The notes beneath the pieces are model-generated. The model was not told where the DNA came from and did not search any database. It worked only from the letters and a program-made list of their open reading frames with translations. This document shows, one piece after another, positions 1 to 8,710 of a stretch of DNA of 64,000 nt (its first letter is position 1; each line of letters starts with the position of its first letter). This DNA comes from Allomeiothermus silvanus DSM 9946 (GTDB taxonomy: Bacteria; Deinococcota; Deinococci; Deinococcales; Thermaceae): NCBI RefSeq assembly GCF_000092125.1, contig NC_014212.1, forward strand, positions 826,001-890,000. The letters run 5' to 3'. A program made the translations under genes and the position numbers.

Positions 1-1
1 T

Positions 2-292
2 AGCTTGCATAGCTTGGGGGCTGCTTTCACCGGGATCGTGCACAATGCCGTGCCGATTCTGGCGGTGTGGTTTTTGCTCGCCCCCTTCGTGCGCACCTAT
101 GCCTACCCCACCTGGCGCAACCTGCTTACCACCTGGATTCTCGCAGTTCCAGCGGGGGTGTGGCTGCGCTATATGGTTTTGGGCAAGCCCTTCGACCAGG
201 GGTTTTTGGCCTTTTTGCTGGTCACCTTGGGCGTAACCCTGGCCTTATTGCTAGCCTGGCGGGCTCTGGCCCGCTGGCTCTGGCGCCGCTAG
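2..292 (+). CDS. DUF3054 family membrane protein (C-terminal part)
   Basis: The reading frame is open from the window edge, so the true start lies upstream; the TTG at 5 is only the first possible start inside the window. The visible 96 residues are hydrophobic, with about three membrane segments and a basic end (ALARWLWRR). The pattern of a leading segment, a PTWRNLL turn, a segment ending WLRYMVLG and a last helix resembles the C-terminal half of DUF3054 proteins, small integral membrane proteins of unknown function. It meets the next gene tail to tail with a 4-nt overlap. Family assignment is by resemblance only. Confidence 0.6.
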   Translation, partial: SLHSLGAAFTGIVHNAVPILAVWFLLAPFVRTYAYPTWRNLLTTWILAVPAGVWLRYMVLGKPFDQGFLAFLLVTLGVTLALLLAWRALARWLWRR

Positions 293-1920
293 GCGGTCGC
301 CTTCAGGAGCAGTACGCCATCCCCGGCCAGTAGCAGCGTGCCGGAGAGATTCTCCCCCGAAAACGCCGGGGTTGCCAGGAGCACCTTCCAGCTAGCCTCG
401 GGTGGCAGGTGGAGGGGCCGGGCGGTGCTCGAGAAGTTCAGTGCGACGAGGATCCGGTCTTCCCCTAACCGCCGCTCGTAGCACAGAACTGCCTGCTCGG
501 CTGGCAGGCGCTCGTAGGAGCCTAGCCTTAAGGCGGGTTCGGACTTGCGCAGCCGGAGCAGGGCTTTGTACCAGTGGAGGAGGGAGGCGGGGTCGTTTTG
601 CTGGGCCGCCACGTTCACCGAGGGGTACAGGGGGTTGACCGGCAGCCAGGGCTCGGCGCTGGAGAAACCCGCCTTGGGCTCAGCGCTCCACTGCATCGGC
701 GTGCGCACCGGGTCGCGCCCCGGGTGGAAAGGCCAGTATTTTCTGCCCAGCGGGTCCTGCAGCCGCGCGCGGGGAATGGGGGTGTTGCTCATCCCGATCT
801 CCTCGCCGTAGTAGAGAAACGGGGTGCCGCGCAGGGTCAGGAGCATCGCCGCTGCGACCTTGGCCCTAGGCAGCGAGTTCCCGTAACGGCTAAAGGAGCG
901 CGGCTGGTCGTGGTTGGAGAGGGTGTAGTTGGGCCAGTCGTCTGGCGACAGGGCTTTTTCGAAGCGTTCGATGGCTTTGGCAAAGGATTCGGCTTTCCAG
1001 GGGCAGTAGGTGAAGGCGAAATTGAAGGCCATGTGCAGCCCCCGTCCCCGGTCGTAGTAGGCGGCCACCAACTCGGGGTTGCCCGGTGGGGGGGTGAAGA
1101 CCTCGCCTACCGTGAAGCCTCCGTACGCATCGGCGATCTGGCGGATCTCGCGCATGATCTCGAGGGTCTCAGGGCGGTCTTTGTCGTAAAGGTGGTGCTG
1201 CCACTCGTAAGGACGCAGCCCGCCGAAGAGCTTCAAGGGGTTGTCGCGCCACCGGTCGTCCTTGATGAACCAGTTCACCACATCCAGCCGGAAGCCGTCC
1301 ACCCCTAGCTCGAGCCAGTAGCGCATCACCGCAAACATAGCGGCCCGAAGCTCGGGGTTGCGCCAGTTGACGTCGGGCTGTTGGGGCAAGAAGCTATGCA
1401 GATAGAACTGCCCGGTAGGCTCGTGCCATTCCCAGGCCCGTCCGCCGAAGACCCCCAACCAGTTGTTGGGAGGGGCGCGCCTGCCAGAGGGGGTCGGCTT
1501 CCCATCATGCCAGATGTACCAGTGGCGCTTGGGGTTATCCCGACGGCTGCTGGCCTCGACAAACCAAGGGTGCAGGTGCGAGGTATGGTTCAAGACCAAA
1601 TCCAGCAAGATGCGAATCCCCCGCCGGTGGGCTTCCGCCAAAAGAGCCTGGAAGTCCTCGAGTGTGCCGAATTCGGGGGCAATGCCCCGGTAGTCGCTCA
1701 CGTCGTAACCGAAGTCGTACATCGGGGAGGGGTTGATGGGGGAGAGCCACAGGGCGTCCACCCCCAGATCCGCCAGGTAGTCGAGCCTCGAGAGGATACC
1801 CGGTAGGTCACCGATTCCATCTCCGTTCGAGTCCTGAAAACTGCGCGGATAGATCTGGTAGATGACCCCGGTCTTCCACCAGGGAACCTTGGATTGTTTT
1901 GGGGGAATGGTTGGACTCAT
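289..1920 (-). CDS. GH13 alpha-glucosidase / oligo-1,6-glucosidase
   Basis: Glycoside hydrolase family 13 enzyme expected to release glucose from short alpha-glucosides (maltose, isomaltose or sucrose type) in the cytoplasm; no signal peptide is visible. It opens with WWKTGVIYQIYPRSFQDSNGDG, the usual entry to the (beta/alpha)8 barrel. The four conserved regions are present: LDLVLNHTS, GFRLDVVNWF with the nucleophile Asp, VGEVF with the acid/base Glu, and LSNHDQPRS with the third Asp. At 543 residues the length is normal. I chose the ATG at 1920; an in-frame TTG at 1938 would add six residues but has no better start signals. The exact substrate cannot be read from sequence. Confidence 0.88.
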   Translation of the reverse strand: MSPTIPPKQSKVPWWKTGVIYQIYPRSFQDSNGDGIGDLPGILSRLDYLADLGVDALWLSPINPSPMYDFGYDVSDYRGIAPEFGTLEDFQALLAEAHRRGIRILLDLVLNHTSHLHPWFVEASSRRDNPKRHWYIWHDGKPTPSGRRAPPNNWLGVFGGRAWEWHEPTGQFYLHSFLPQQPDVNWRNPELRAAMFAVMRYWLELGVDGFRLDVVNWFIKDDRWRDNPLKLFGGLRPYEWQHHLYDKDRPETLEIMREIRQIADAYGGFTVGEVFTPPPGNPELVAAYYDRGRGLHMAFNFAFTYCPWKAESFAKAIERFEKALSPDDWPNYTLSNHDQPRSFSRYGNSLPRAKVAAAMLLTLRGTPFLYYGEEIGMSNTPIPRARLQDPLGRKYWPFHPGRDPVRTPMQWSAEPKAGFSSAEPWLPVNPLYPSVNVAAQQNDPASLLHWYKALLRLRKSEPALRLGSYERLPAEQAVLCYERRLGEDRILVALNFSSTARPLHLPPEASWKVLLATPAFSGENLSGTLLLAGDGVLLLKATA

Positions 1921-2001
1921 GACAAGGAGGTGCAGCAAGGCTCTTGCACCTGGCTACATCATAAAAGCTGGATTGGCCTTAAAGACCAAGCTCGGCTATG
2001 C

Positions 2002-2030
2002 TTTGAAACGCCCATGCCTGAGCGTATGAT
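2002..2030 (+). promoter_or_regulatory. Leaderless promoter of the HIBADH-type gene
   Basis: TTTGAA at 2002-2007 and TATGAT at 2025-2030 are 17 bp apart. The -10 box ends 6 nt before the ATG at 2037, so the transcript should start at or next to the start codon. No ribosome binding site is present. Confidence 0.6.
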
Positions 2031-2036
2031 TGGCCT

Positions 2037-2918
2037 ATGTCGGATCAAAAAGTCGGGTTTATCGGGTTGGGGGCGATGGGCTGGCCGATCGCCGGGCATT
2101 TGGCTAAGCGCTTCGAGACCCTGGTGTGGAACCGCACCTTCGCCAAGGCTGAGGCCCATGCCAGGGAGTTCGGCTCGAGGGCGGTTCCTCTGGAGAAAAT
2201 CGCCGAGGCTGAGGTGATCTTTACCTGCGTGCCGGTTTCTCAAGACGTAGACGACCTCGCTCGAGCCCTCCTGCCGCACCTACACCCGGGCACCTTGTGG
2301 ATTGACCACACCTCGGGCGAGCCCGAGCAAGCCAAGCAGACCGCGCTAAAGCTGGCCGAGCAGGGGGTCCGCTACCTCGATGCGCCGCTCTCAGGGGGAG
2401 TAGTGGGGGCAGAGAACGCCCGTTCTACGGTGATGGTAGGGGGGGAGGCCGCCGACTTCGAACGGGCGCGGCCTTTTTTAGAAACCTATTGCGCCAAGAT
2501 TGTTCACGTGGGGCCATTGGGGGCAGGGCACGCGGTCAAGGCGGTGAATAACGCCCTCCTGGCGGTGAACCTGTGGGCTTTGAGCGAGGGAATGGTGGCG
2601 CTGGTCAAACAGGGGGTGAACCCAGGATTGGCCCTGGAAGCCATCAACGCTTCTTCCGGGCGCAGTAACGTAAGCGAGAACCTTTTCCCTAGCCGGGTCG
2701 TGACCCGGAGCTTCCCCAACACCTTCGCGTTGGGCCTGCTGGCCAAGGATCTGGGTATTTGCACGGATGTCATCGAGGCTGCCGGTACGCCCGCCCCCGT
2801 GCTGCGGCAGGTTAGAGAGTTTTTCGCGATCGCCAAGCGCGAGATAGGATCTTCCGAGGTGGACCATACCGCAGTGGCGCAGCTCTTGGAAAGGTGGAGC
2901 GGGGTCGAGATTCGATAA
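2037..2918 (+). CDS. 3-hydroxyisobutyrate dehydrogenase family NAD(P)-dependent reductase
   Basis: Beta-hydroxyacid dehydrogenase, 293 residues. The N-terminal Rossmann motif VGFIGLGAMGWPIAGHLAK binds NAD(P); the next segment (TLVWNRTFAKAEA) is typical of NADP-preferring members. LDAPLSGGVVGAENARSTVMVGG is the substrate-loop signature, and the catalytic Lys lies in GAGHAVKAVNNALLAVN. The C-terminal all-helical domain contains FALGLLAKDLGI. Members reduce or oxidise 3-hydroxyisobutyrate, glyoxylate/succinic semialdehyde or tartronate semialdehyde, and the substrate cannot be decided here. The gene stands alone between two minus-strand genes and has its own leaderless promoter. Confidence 0.88.
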   Translation: MSDQKVGFIGLGAMGWPIAGHLAKRFETLVWNRTFAKAEAHAREFGSRAVPLEKIAEAEVIFTCVPVSQDVDDLARALLPHLHPGTLWIDHTSGEPEQAKQTALKLAEQGVRYLDAPLSGGVVGAENARSTVMVGGEAADFERARPFLETYCAKIVHVGPLGAGHAVKAVNNALLAVNLWALSEGMVALVKQGVNPGLALEAINASSGRSNVSENLFPSRVVTRSFPNTFALGLLAKDLGICTDVIEAAGTPAPVLRQVREFFAIAKREIGSSEVDHTAVAQLLERWSGVEIR

Positions 2919-2933
2919 TTCGTTGATATCGGC

Positions 2934-5678
2934 CTAGAAATTTCCCGCATAGCGGATACCGCCCAAGAGGTGCTGAAGGAAATTGGTGTTCTCGTAGTCC
3001 GGTGGGTTAGCCCCGCCTACCGTGTACCACGAGCGCCCTCCATCGTAGGCTTTGTACCAGGAGAACGGGTGATTAGCTCCCATTGTCCCGCCGCTTACGT
3101 TGCGGTCATCGAAGACGATTAGCACCGAGGCTCCTCCCTGTTTAGGGTCCCGGTCATAGTTATAGGCCTCATCGGTAAAATTCCAAACGGAGGGGAGACC
3201 TTGGGTTGAGAGGTGGCTGCTGATAACTTGGAGGGTGAGGGGTTGGGTGTTGATTTCAGACTGGTACATGGCCCCTACTAGGTTTTCGTACCAGGCCCAG
3301 CCCCGCATCGTGTCGGCAGCGTTATGCACCCCCACAAAGCCGCCTCCTTGCTCGATGTACTGCTGGAAGGCTTGCTTCTGGTTGGTGTCGAGCACGTCCC
3401 CCGAGGTGTTGAGGAAGATCACCGCTTTGTACTGGGCGAGGTTGCTCGGGGTAAAAACGCTCGAGTCTTCGGTGGTGTCCACGCCGAAGCTGTTGTGCAT
3501 GCCTAGGTCTTTGATCGCCTGGATGCCATCGGCGATCGAGCCGTGGCGGTAACCCAGGGTTTTGGAGAACACCAGCACCTTGTTGCTAGCGGTAGAGAAG
3601 GGAGTGTTTTCGTAGAGGATCACCGGGACATCCCCGAAGGCGGTCACCCCGAAGATATCGTAATCACCATCGTTGCCAATGTCCGCTACGTGGGTGTTGT
3701 GCAAGAAGTCGTTGCCCACTACTTTAGCCGTCCAGTTATTGCTTGAACCATCGTTGAGATAGACGATCAAGCGGCCCTGGTCGCGGAACTCTGAACCCAC
3801 CACGTCCAAATTGCCATCCCGGTTCATGTCTACTACGTCCAGGCTGTGGACGCTATCGAGGTTGCGGTCAATAAGGTGTTTGGTCCAGTTGAGGCTGGTG
3901 GGGTCAGCAGGGGCCTCAAACCAGGCGATGTCCCCTATTGACTCCGAAACCGATAGGACCACGTCGAGGCGGCCATCCTTATTGAGATCCGCTACCCGCA
4001 CCGCTGCGAAGGCATCCCAGTCAGAAAATTTATACTTTTTCCAGGAACCGGCGGTTTTAGCAGTTTCGCCGCCGGGGTTCTCGAGCCAGTAACCTCCAAT
4101 TACCAGGTCAGGCTTGCCGTCACGGTTCAAGTCGCCCGTGTCCAGTCCGTTACGCCCGTATCCGGGATCAAGGTCGACCTTGGACCAGGAATCCTTGTTG
4201 TTTTGGAAGAAGACGCTCACTACCGAGTCGGTCTCGCCGCGCATGGCGATATCGGGTTTGCCATCCCCGTTGAAGTCGGCAATCACGATGTCGTGGGTGC
4301 CGGCGGAGCCCAGGTTATGAGCCGTCCAGGAGGCTCCCCGGTTTTGGTTTTCATACCAGGTAGTACCGATTACCACGTCTATATCACCGTCGCCGTCGAT
4401 GTCTCCGACTGCGCTCCCGCTCTGGCTGCCTCCGCTCGAGCTGATGGTCCCCTTGGTCCAATTAGGAGCCGCGTACCACACCACCGGTCCATTGGCCCCG
4501 CTCACGATCAAGTCGGGCAGACCGTCGCCGTTGAGGTCGGCGGTATTCTTCATCCAGGGATCTCTGGGGCTGTTAGGGTCTACGACCTTGCGGTCGAAGT
4601 TGAGGCTCCCAATGGGAGGAAGCGAAGATGGATTGTAGGTAACGCTCAGCGAGGTGCTACCTTTATTATTCGCGTCATCATACGCGTTGAGGGTGATGGT
4701 GTTATTCCCCGGTTGCAGGCTGCCCACGGAGAAGTTGAAGTTGACACTGGTTGCTGGCGAAATTCCCACGTCCTGCTCGGCTGTACCGTTGAGTTGATAA
4801 GTGAGCCGGCTGACCCCTACATTGCCGCTAGCTTGGCCTTGTACGCTGATGTTAGGACTGTGGGTGCTCGAGCCACTCGCCGGACTACTGACCGAGAGGC
4901 TAGGTTTACTGGTATCTGAAGAGGAGCCCGAGTAAACGACGCGGGTAGAAGCGGAGTCTTTGTTACCGGCGGCATCGTAGGCGTTGAAGATGATGGTGTT
5001 GCTGCCGGGGAGTAGACCGCTGACGGTAGCGGTGAAGTCGACACTAGCTCCAGGGGTGAAGGAGATGTTCTGCTCGGCTTTCCCGTTGAGCTGGTAAGCG
5101 ATGCGGGTGACTGCGAGGTTGTCCTTAGCTTTACCTTGCACGCTCACGCTCGAGCTGCTCACCGTGCTACCCGGGGTGGGGCTGAGGATGGAGATATCGG
5201 GGCGGAGGGTATCTTGGGTACCTCCTGTAGTGCCATAGGTGATAGAGAGCGTAGCGCTGCCGATGTTGCCGGCGGCGTCATAGGCGTTGACGACGATGAC
5301 GTTCTGGCCGGTTTGGAGCTGCACATTGAAGCTGAAGGGCACTCTGGCGGCGGGGGTGATGGGCACGTTTTGCTCGAGGCTGCCACCCAGCTGATAGGTG
5401 ACCCGGGTTACGGCCTGATCGTCGGTAGCGGTGCCCTGGACGGTGAGGCTGAGGCTAACGGCGGTTCCTCCTACCGGGTTCTCCAGGGTGATGGTGGGGC
5501 TGGTCTGGTCATCGGTGTTGGGTCGGGCTTGCTGGTTACATCCCACTACGAGCAATAGAAGTAAGCTCAGAAGCCATACAACATCGAGTTTTGCTCCGAT
5601 ACCCACTCTCGTCACTAGCACTTTTCCTCCACTTGTCGAAGTCGAATGGGTATCCTTATCAATACCTTGAATATTCAT
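2934..5678 (-). CDS. Lipoprotein: three Ig-like repeats, FG-GAP/VCBS region, C-terminal ThuA domain
   Basis: A large exported protein. A hydrophobic segment (residues about 33-47) ends in the lipobox LLVVGC, so it should be lipid-anchored outside the membrane. It is followed by three near-repeats of about 90 residues (each with TYQL-G--EQ, then N-YDAAGN-like text) that look like bacterial Ig-like domains. Next come seven or more FG-GAP/VCBS-like blades with DxNxDGxxD calcium motifs (DLNGDGLPD, DIDGDGDID, DFNGDGKPD, DLNRDGKPD, DLNKDGRLD, DMNRDGNLD). The last about 230 residues (VLVFSKTLGYRHGS, GGGFVGVHNAAD, WYTVGG) match the ThuA-like glutamine-amidotransferase fold. Substrate is probably a polysaccharide or glycoconjugate (inference). 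The real start may be inside the first 30 residues, which are polar and poorly conserved. Confidence 0.82.
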   Translation of the reverse strand: MNIQGIDKDTHSTSTSGGKVLVTRVGIGAKLDVVWLLSLLLLLVVGCNQQARPNTDDQTSPTITLENPVGGTAVSLSLTVQGTATDDQAVTRVTYQLGGSLEQNVPITPAARVPFSFNVQLQTGQNVIVVNAYDAAGNIGSATLSITYGTTGGTQDTLRPDISILSPTPGSTVSSSSVSVQGKAKDNLAVTRIAYQLNGKAEQNISFTPGASVDFTATVSGLLPGSNTIIFNAYDAAGNKDSASTRVVYSGSSSDTSKPSLSVSSPASGSSTHSPNISVQGQASGNVGVSRLTYQLNGTAEQDVGISPATSVNFNFSVGSLQPGNNTITLNAYDDANNKGSTSLSVTYNPSSLPPIGSLNFDRKVVDPNSPRDPWMKNTADLNGDGLPDLIVSGANGPVVWYAAPNWTKGTISSSGGSQSGSAVGDIDGDGDIDVVIGTTWYENQNRGASWTAHNLGSAGTHDIVIADFNGDGKPDIAMRGETDSVVSVFFQNNKDSWSKVDLDPGYGRNGLDTGDLNRDGKPDLVIGGYWLENPGGETAKTAGSWKKYKFSDWDAFAAVRVADLNKDGRLDVVLSVSESIGDIAWFEAPADPTSLNWTKHLIDRNLDSVHSLDVVDMNRDGNLDVVGSEFRDQGRLIVYLNDGSSNNWTAKVVGNDFLHNTHVADIGNDGDYDIFGVTAFGDVPVILYENTPFSTASNKVLVFSKTLGYRHGSIADGIQAIKDLGMHNSFGVDTTEDSSVFTPSNLAQYKAVIFLNTSGDVLDTNQKQAFQQYIEQGGGFVGVHNAADTMRGWAWYENLVGAMYQSEINTQPLTLQVISSHLSTQGLPSVWNFTDEAYNYDRDPKQGGASVLIVFDDRNVSGGTMGANHPFSWYKAYDGGRSWYTVGGANPPDYENTNFLQHLLGGIRYAGNF

Positions 5679-5720
5679 ACTGCCAATAGAGCAACTCTAA
5701 CTGAGAGTTTCCTTAACAGA

Positions 5721-6812
5721 TAGGAGTTACGCAGTTGCAGTTGACTGGACATTCTTCTGTGTGCTAGGAGGAGAGTGCTTAGCCAAGCTTCTCCAAAGGG
5801 GGTGATGCCCATGAACCCACCGAAGTGCGATGACCTGGACTACATCCACTTTCTCATCGCCGCTCAGCGGGTCTTCACCTGTACCGAGGCCGCTCGCTGT
5901 AGTCCAAAGGAGAAGAGCCCTCCCGCCCATGATGCCTTTACCCGCCTGCTGCAAAGACAGCCGCCCGACACGGCGGCGCTGTGGCAGGAGGCCAAGGCCT
6001 TCGTGAAGCTCAGGGAGGGGCTGCTGATCCTGGACGACACCACCCTGGATAAGCCCTACGCTCGGGACATGGATCTGGTGAGTTACCACTGGAGCGGCAA
6101 ACACCAAAGGGTGGTTAGGGGCATCGCCCTCATGACCCTGCTGTGGACGGAGGGGCAGGCCCTGATCCCCTGCGACTTTCGGGTCTACGACAAGCCCCAG
6201 GATGGGAAGAGCAAAAACGACCACTTTCAGACCATGCTCCAGAAAGCGAAGGAGCGGGGGTTTCAGCCGGAATATGTCCTGATGGACAGCTGGTATGCCA
6301 GCTTGGAGAACCTCAAGGCCATAGTCAGCTTTGGCTGGCGGTTTCTGACGCGGCTGAAGGGCAACCGCCTGGTCAACCCGGAGGGGAAGGGAAATGTACC
6401 CATCCGTGAGGTGGAAATCCCTGGGGAGGGGAGGGTGGTTCATCTTCGGGGTTTTGGGTTCGTGAGGGTGTTCCGAACGCTCTCCAAGGACGGGGAGGCG
6501 GAGTACTGGGCCACGAACCATCTGGGGATGAGCGAAGAGAAGCGGGCGGAGTTAGAGCGGCAAGGATGGGGGATCGAAGTGTACCATCGGGGGCTCAAGC
6601 AGTGCTGTGGGGTGGAGCGGGCCCAGGTGAGGAAGGCGGTCTCCATCCTGCGGCACCTCCTCCTGGCTTTGCGGGCCTTCCTCCGGCTGGAGGTCTACCG
6701 GCTGCGCAGGGGGGTGAGCTGGTACGAGGCCAAGGCGTCCATTGTTCGCGAGGCAATACGAAGTTATCTCGCCCATCCCCTCCACATCCTTCAGCCAACT
6801 GCGTAAGTCCTA
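5721..6812 (+). mobile_element. Complete insertion sequence with one DDE transposase (IS701/IS4-like)
   Basis: The element is about 1092 bp. Its ends are 17-bp inverted repeats with one mismatch: TAGGAGTTACGCAGTTG at 5721-5737 and its complement TAGGACTTACGCAGTTG at 6796-6812. It is flanked by the direct repeat ACAGA (5716-5720 and 6813-6817); one extra shared A makes the exact edge uncertain by one base. It lies just upstream of the lipoprotein gene and downstream of phoU, so no gene is visibly broken, but the region upstream of the lipoprotein promoter was replaced. Confidence 0.85.
5775..6806 (+). CDS. DDE transposase (IS701/IS4-like)
   Basis: A 343-residue transposase filling the element. 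The first catalytic Asp pair is in LLILDDTTLDKPYA, followed by YHWSGKHQRVVRGIAL and LIPCDFRVYD. The second Asp is probably in YVLMDSWYAS, and the C-terminal Glu in GWGIEVYHRGLKQ, within the Y-x2-R-x3-[E/x]-x6-K-like region of IS4-type enzymes. The ORF has no frameshift, so it may be functional. AGGAGGA lies just before the GTG at 5775 but very close to it; ATG starts at 5805 and 5811 are alternatives. The stop overlaps the right inverted repeat. Family choice between IS701 and other IS4-related groups is tentative. Confidence 0.85.
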   Translation: MLSQASPKGVMPMNPPKCDDLDYIHFLIAAQRVFTCTEAARCSPKEKSPPAHDAFTRLLQRQPPDTAALWQEAKAFVKLREGLLILDDTTLDKPYARDMDLVSYHWSGKHQRVVRGIALMTLLWTEGQALIPCDFRVYDKPQDGKSKNDHFQTMLQKAKERGFQPEYVLMDSWYASLENLKAIVSFGWRFLTRLKGNRLVNPEGKGNVPIREVEIPGEGRVVHLRGFGFVRVFRTLSKDGEAEYWATNHLGMSEEKRAELERQGWGIEVYHRGLKQCCGVERAQVRKAVSILRHLLLALRAFLRLEVYRLRRGVSWYEAKASIVREAIRSYLAHPLHILQPTA

Positions 6813-6936
6813 ACAGAGTTAACAAAACCCGCTTTCCGGTTATTTAAAGGTAATAGTTGTTGACAAGCCAAGTAGCGGCTCGAACGTATGCAGATAAATA
6901 ATCTAAAGGGGCTCTGCAAATATATATGGATCTATT

Positions 6937-7599
6937 CTAATAAATATCTTCTGGCTTTTTTTCCATCTTTCCAGTAAGCCAGTACAGCACCCGCTCGGCC
7001 ACGTTCTCGAGGTGATCCCCGAGCCGTTCGTAGCTGCGGGCGATGCGCATGAGGGTGAGGGCTTTGGAGATGGTGCGGGGGTCTTCCATCATGTAGGTGA
7101 GGAGCTCGCGGGTCACCTCCTCGTAGAGCCCGTCCACCTCATCGTCGCGGCGCAGCAATTCTTTGGCCGCATTGAGGTCACGCTCGGCCAGGGCCTTGGC
7201 CAGCAGATCGAGCATAAGGGTGAGGCGGCGGCCCATCTCGGGCAGGGTGATGTAGTTCTTGAGAGGGGGTTCTTTGGAAAGCAGGATCACATCCTCGGCC
7301 ACGTGCTTGGCGTAGTCCCCAGCCCGCTCGAGGTCGGTCAGGGCCTTGATCACGGTCAAGGCGAAGCGTAGGTCGGAGGCCACCAACTGTTGCCGGGCCA
7401 TCAAGGTGATGGCTTCGCTCTCAATCTTCAGCTCGAGGGTATCTACCTGTTCGTCTTGCGCAATGACTTCCTGGGCCAGCCGAGGGTCTTGCCTATAGAG
7501 GGCCTCGGCGCTTTTCTCGGTCATCTCGCGCACTAGCGAGATGAGCCGGATACTCTCTTCGGTCAGCTTGTTGAGTTCACGTTCCAGGGCTTCGCGCAT
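6937..7599 (-). CDS. phoU: Phosphate-signalling protein PhoU
   Basis: A 220-residue, all-helical protein with two PhoU three-helix bundles. The first runs about residues 15-105, with LELKIESEAITLMARQQ and DLRFALTVIKALTDLERAGD; the second about 115-205, with RRDDEVDGLYEEV and RIARSYERLGDHLENVAERV. The (E/D)xxxD metal-cluster motifs of the family are visible. PhoU negatively controls the PhoR/PhoB system and Pst phosphate uptake. It is the last gene of a phoB-phoR-phoU operon, 21 nt after phoR. No pstSCAB genes are in the window. Confidence 0.93.
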   Translation of the reverse strand: MREALERELNKLTEESIRLISLVREMTEKSAEALYRQDPRLAQEVIAQDEQVDTLELKIESEAITLMARQQLVASDLRFALTVIKALTDLERAGDYAKHVAEDVILLSKEPPLKNYITLPEMGRRLTLMLDLLAKALAERDLNAAKELLRRDDEVDGLYEEVTRELLTYMMEDPRTISKALTLMRIARSYERLGDHLENVAERVLYWLTGKMEKKPEDIY

Positions 7600-7620
7600 G
7601 ATTGCTCCTTTGGGTATAGC

Positions 7621-8703
7621 CTAGCGGGGAACTCCCCTGCTTTGCGGTGAATAAACGTCTCTTTCAGCGTTCGTCCGGAAATGCGGAAACGTCAGGCCAA
7701 AGGCATTTCCCCGGCTTCGCCCCGCCTCCCAGGTACGGCCATAGGCCACTCCGCCCCAACTCCCGGCCAGCCGCTGCACCAAAGCCAACCCCAAACCACT
7801 CCCCCGTACACTGGCGGCGTGAACACCCCGGCTCCCCGCCCGGAACAAGCTTTCGTAGTCGGGAAGCGGATGGCCCAGGTCGCGCACTTCTAGCCGCAGA
7901 TGAGGCGCAGAGGAAAGGCCGGGCTGGGCTTCAGGCAAGACTTCCTCGCTCACCACTTTTACCTCGCCGGGAGGGCCGTACTTGAGGGCGTTTTCTAGCA
8001 GATTCAAAAGCGCCTGATATACCGCGTCAGGGTTGGCCCGTACCGTGTGGGGGATCTCCCAGGTGATCCAGGAGCCCTTTTCCGCCATCTGAGGGGCTAG
8101 AAAGCGCTCGAGCCGGGGTTGTAACTCATTGAGGGCAAAGGTGCGCTCTTGGCTGGGCAGGCGATTGAGCGGAAGGTCCTCGACCAGCCTCGAGAGCCGT
8201 AGGGCCTCGTGTCGGATCATCTCGAGGGCTTCCTTGGCCTCGGGCTGAGGCAACCCTTCCAGTAGCGCATCGAGCAAGGAAAGCATCCCTGCGACCGGGG
8301 TGCGGAACTCGTGAGCCAGGGTTCGGCTAGCCTCCTCGAGGGCTTCTTGGCGAGTTTTTTCCTGGGTCTTGTCCCACAAGAGCAGGTAGCCTGCCGGGTC
8401 AGCCTTGGCCCATAGGGTGCGTCCGCGGACTTCCACCAGGGTCTCCCCCCCCAGGTGGCAGAGGACTTCCAGTCGGTGATCGCGTAGGGCCAGCAGCAAG
8501 GATCGGCCCATCACTCGCTCGCGTTCTACCCCGAGCATGGCCGCGGCTGCGGGGTTCAGGTAGGTGAGGCGTTCCTCGCTGAAGAGCACCAAACCTTCGC
8601 GGGCCTGTTCCCAGGCTGCTTCCAGAGCCTTGCTTTGCTTGGCGCCGAGCGCATCCATAGCGATATTCACTATCGTAGCAAGCCCTGGTAAGCGGAGTGC
8701 CAT
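7621..8703 (-). CDS. phoR: PhoR-type sensor histidine kinase without membrane segments
   Basis: A PAS-like N-terminal part (about residues 25-110) is followed by a HisKA domain with the phosphoacceptor His in LAHEFRTPVAGML and a HATPase domain. The HATPase has an N box (QALLNLLENALKYGP), a G1 box (LEVRDLGHPL) and a G2 box (GSGLGLALVQRLAG). It sits 7 nt after phoB and 21 nt before phoU, so the likely role is sensing phosphate status and phosphorylating PhoB. No transmembrane segment or periplasmic loop is visible, so the signal probably arrives in the cytoplasm through PhoU/Pst contacts (inference). An internal ATG at 8658 is an alternative start. Confidence 0.87.
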   Translation of the reverse strand: MALRLPGLATIVNIAMDALGAKQSKALEAAWEQAREGLVLFSEERLTYLNPAAAAMLGVERERVMGRSLLLALRDHRLEVLCHLGGETLVEVRGRTLWAKADPAGYLLLWDKTQEKTRQEALEEASRTLAHEFRTPVAGMLSLLDALLEGLPQPEAKEALEMIRHEALRLSRLVEDLPLNRLPSQERTFALNELQPRLERFLAPQMAEKGSWITWEIPHTVRANPDAVYQALLNLLENALKYGPPGEVKVVSEEVLPEAQPGLSSAPHLRLEVRDLGHPLPDYESLFRAGSRGVHAASVRGSGLGLALVQRLAGSWGGVAYGRTWEAGRSRGNAFGLTFPHFRTNAERDVYSPQSRGVPR

Positions 8704-8710
8704 GGGGAAC

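Noticed and set aside
5721-6812. First IS as another copy of the 1140-bp IS481-type element
   Set aside because: Ends, length, transposase and target duplication sequence all differ; it is an unrelated DDE element.
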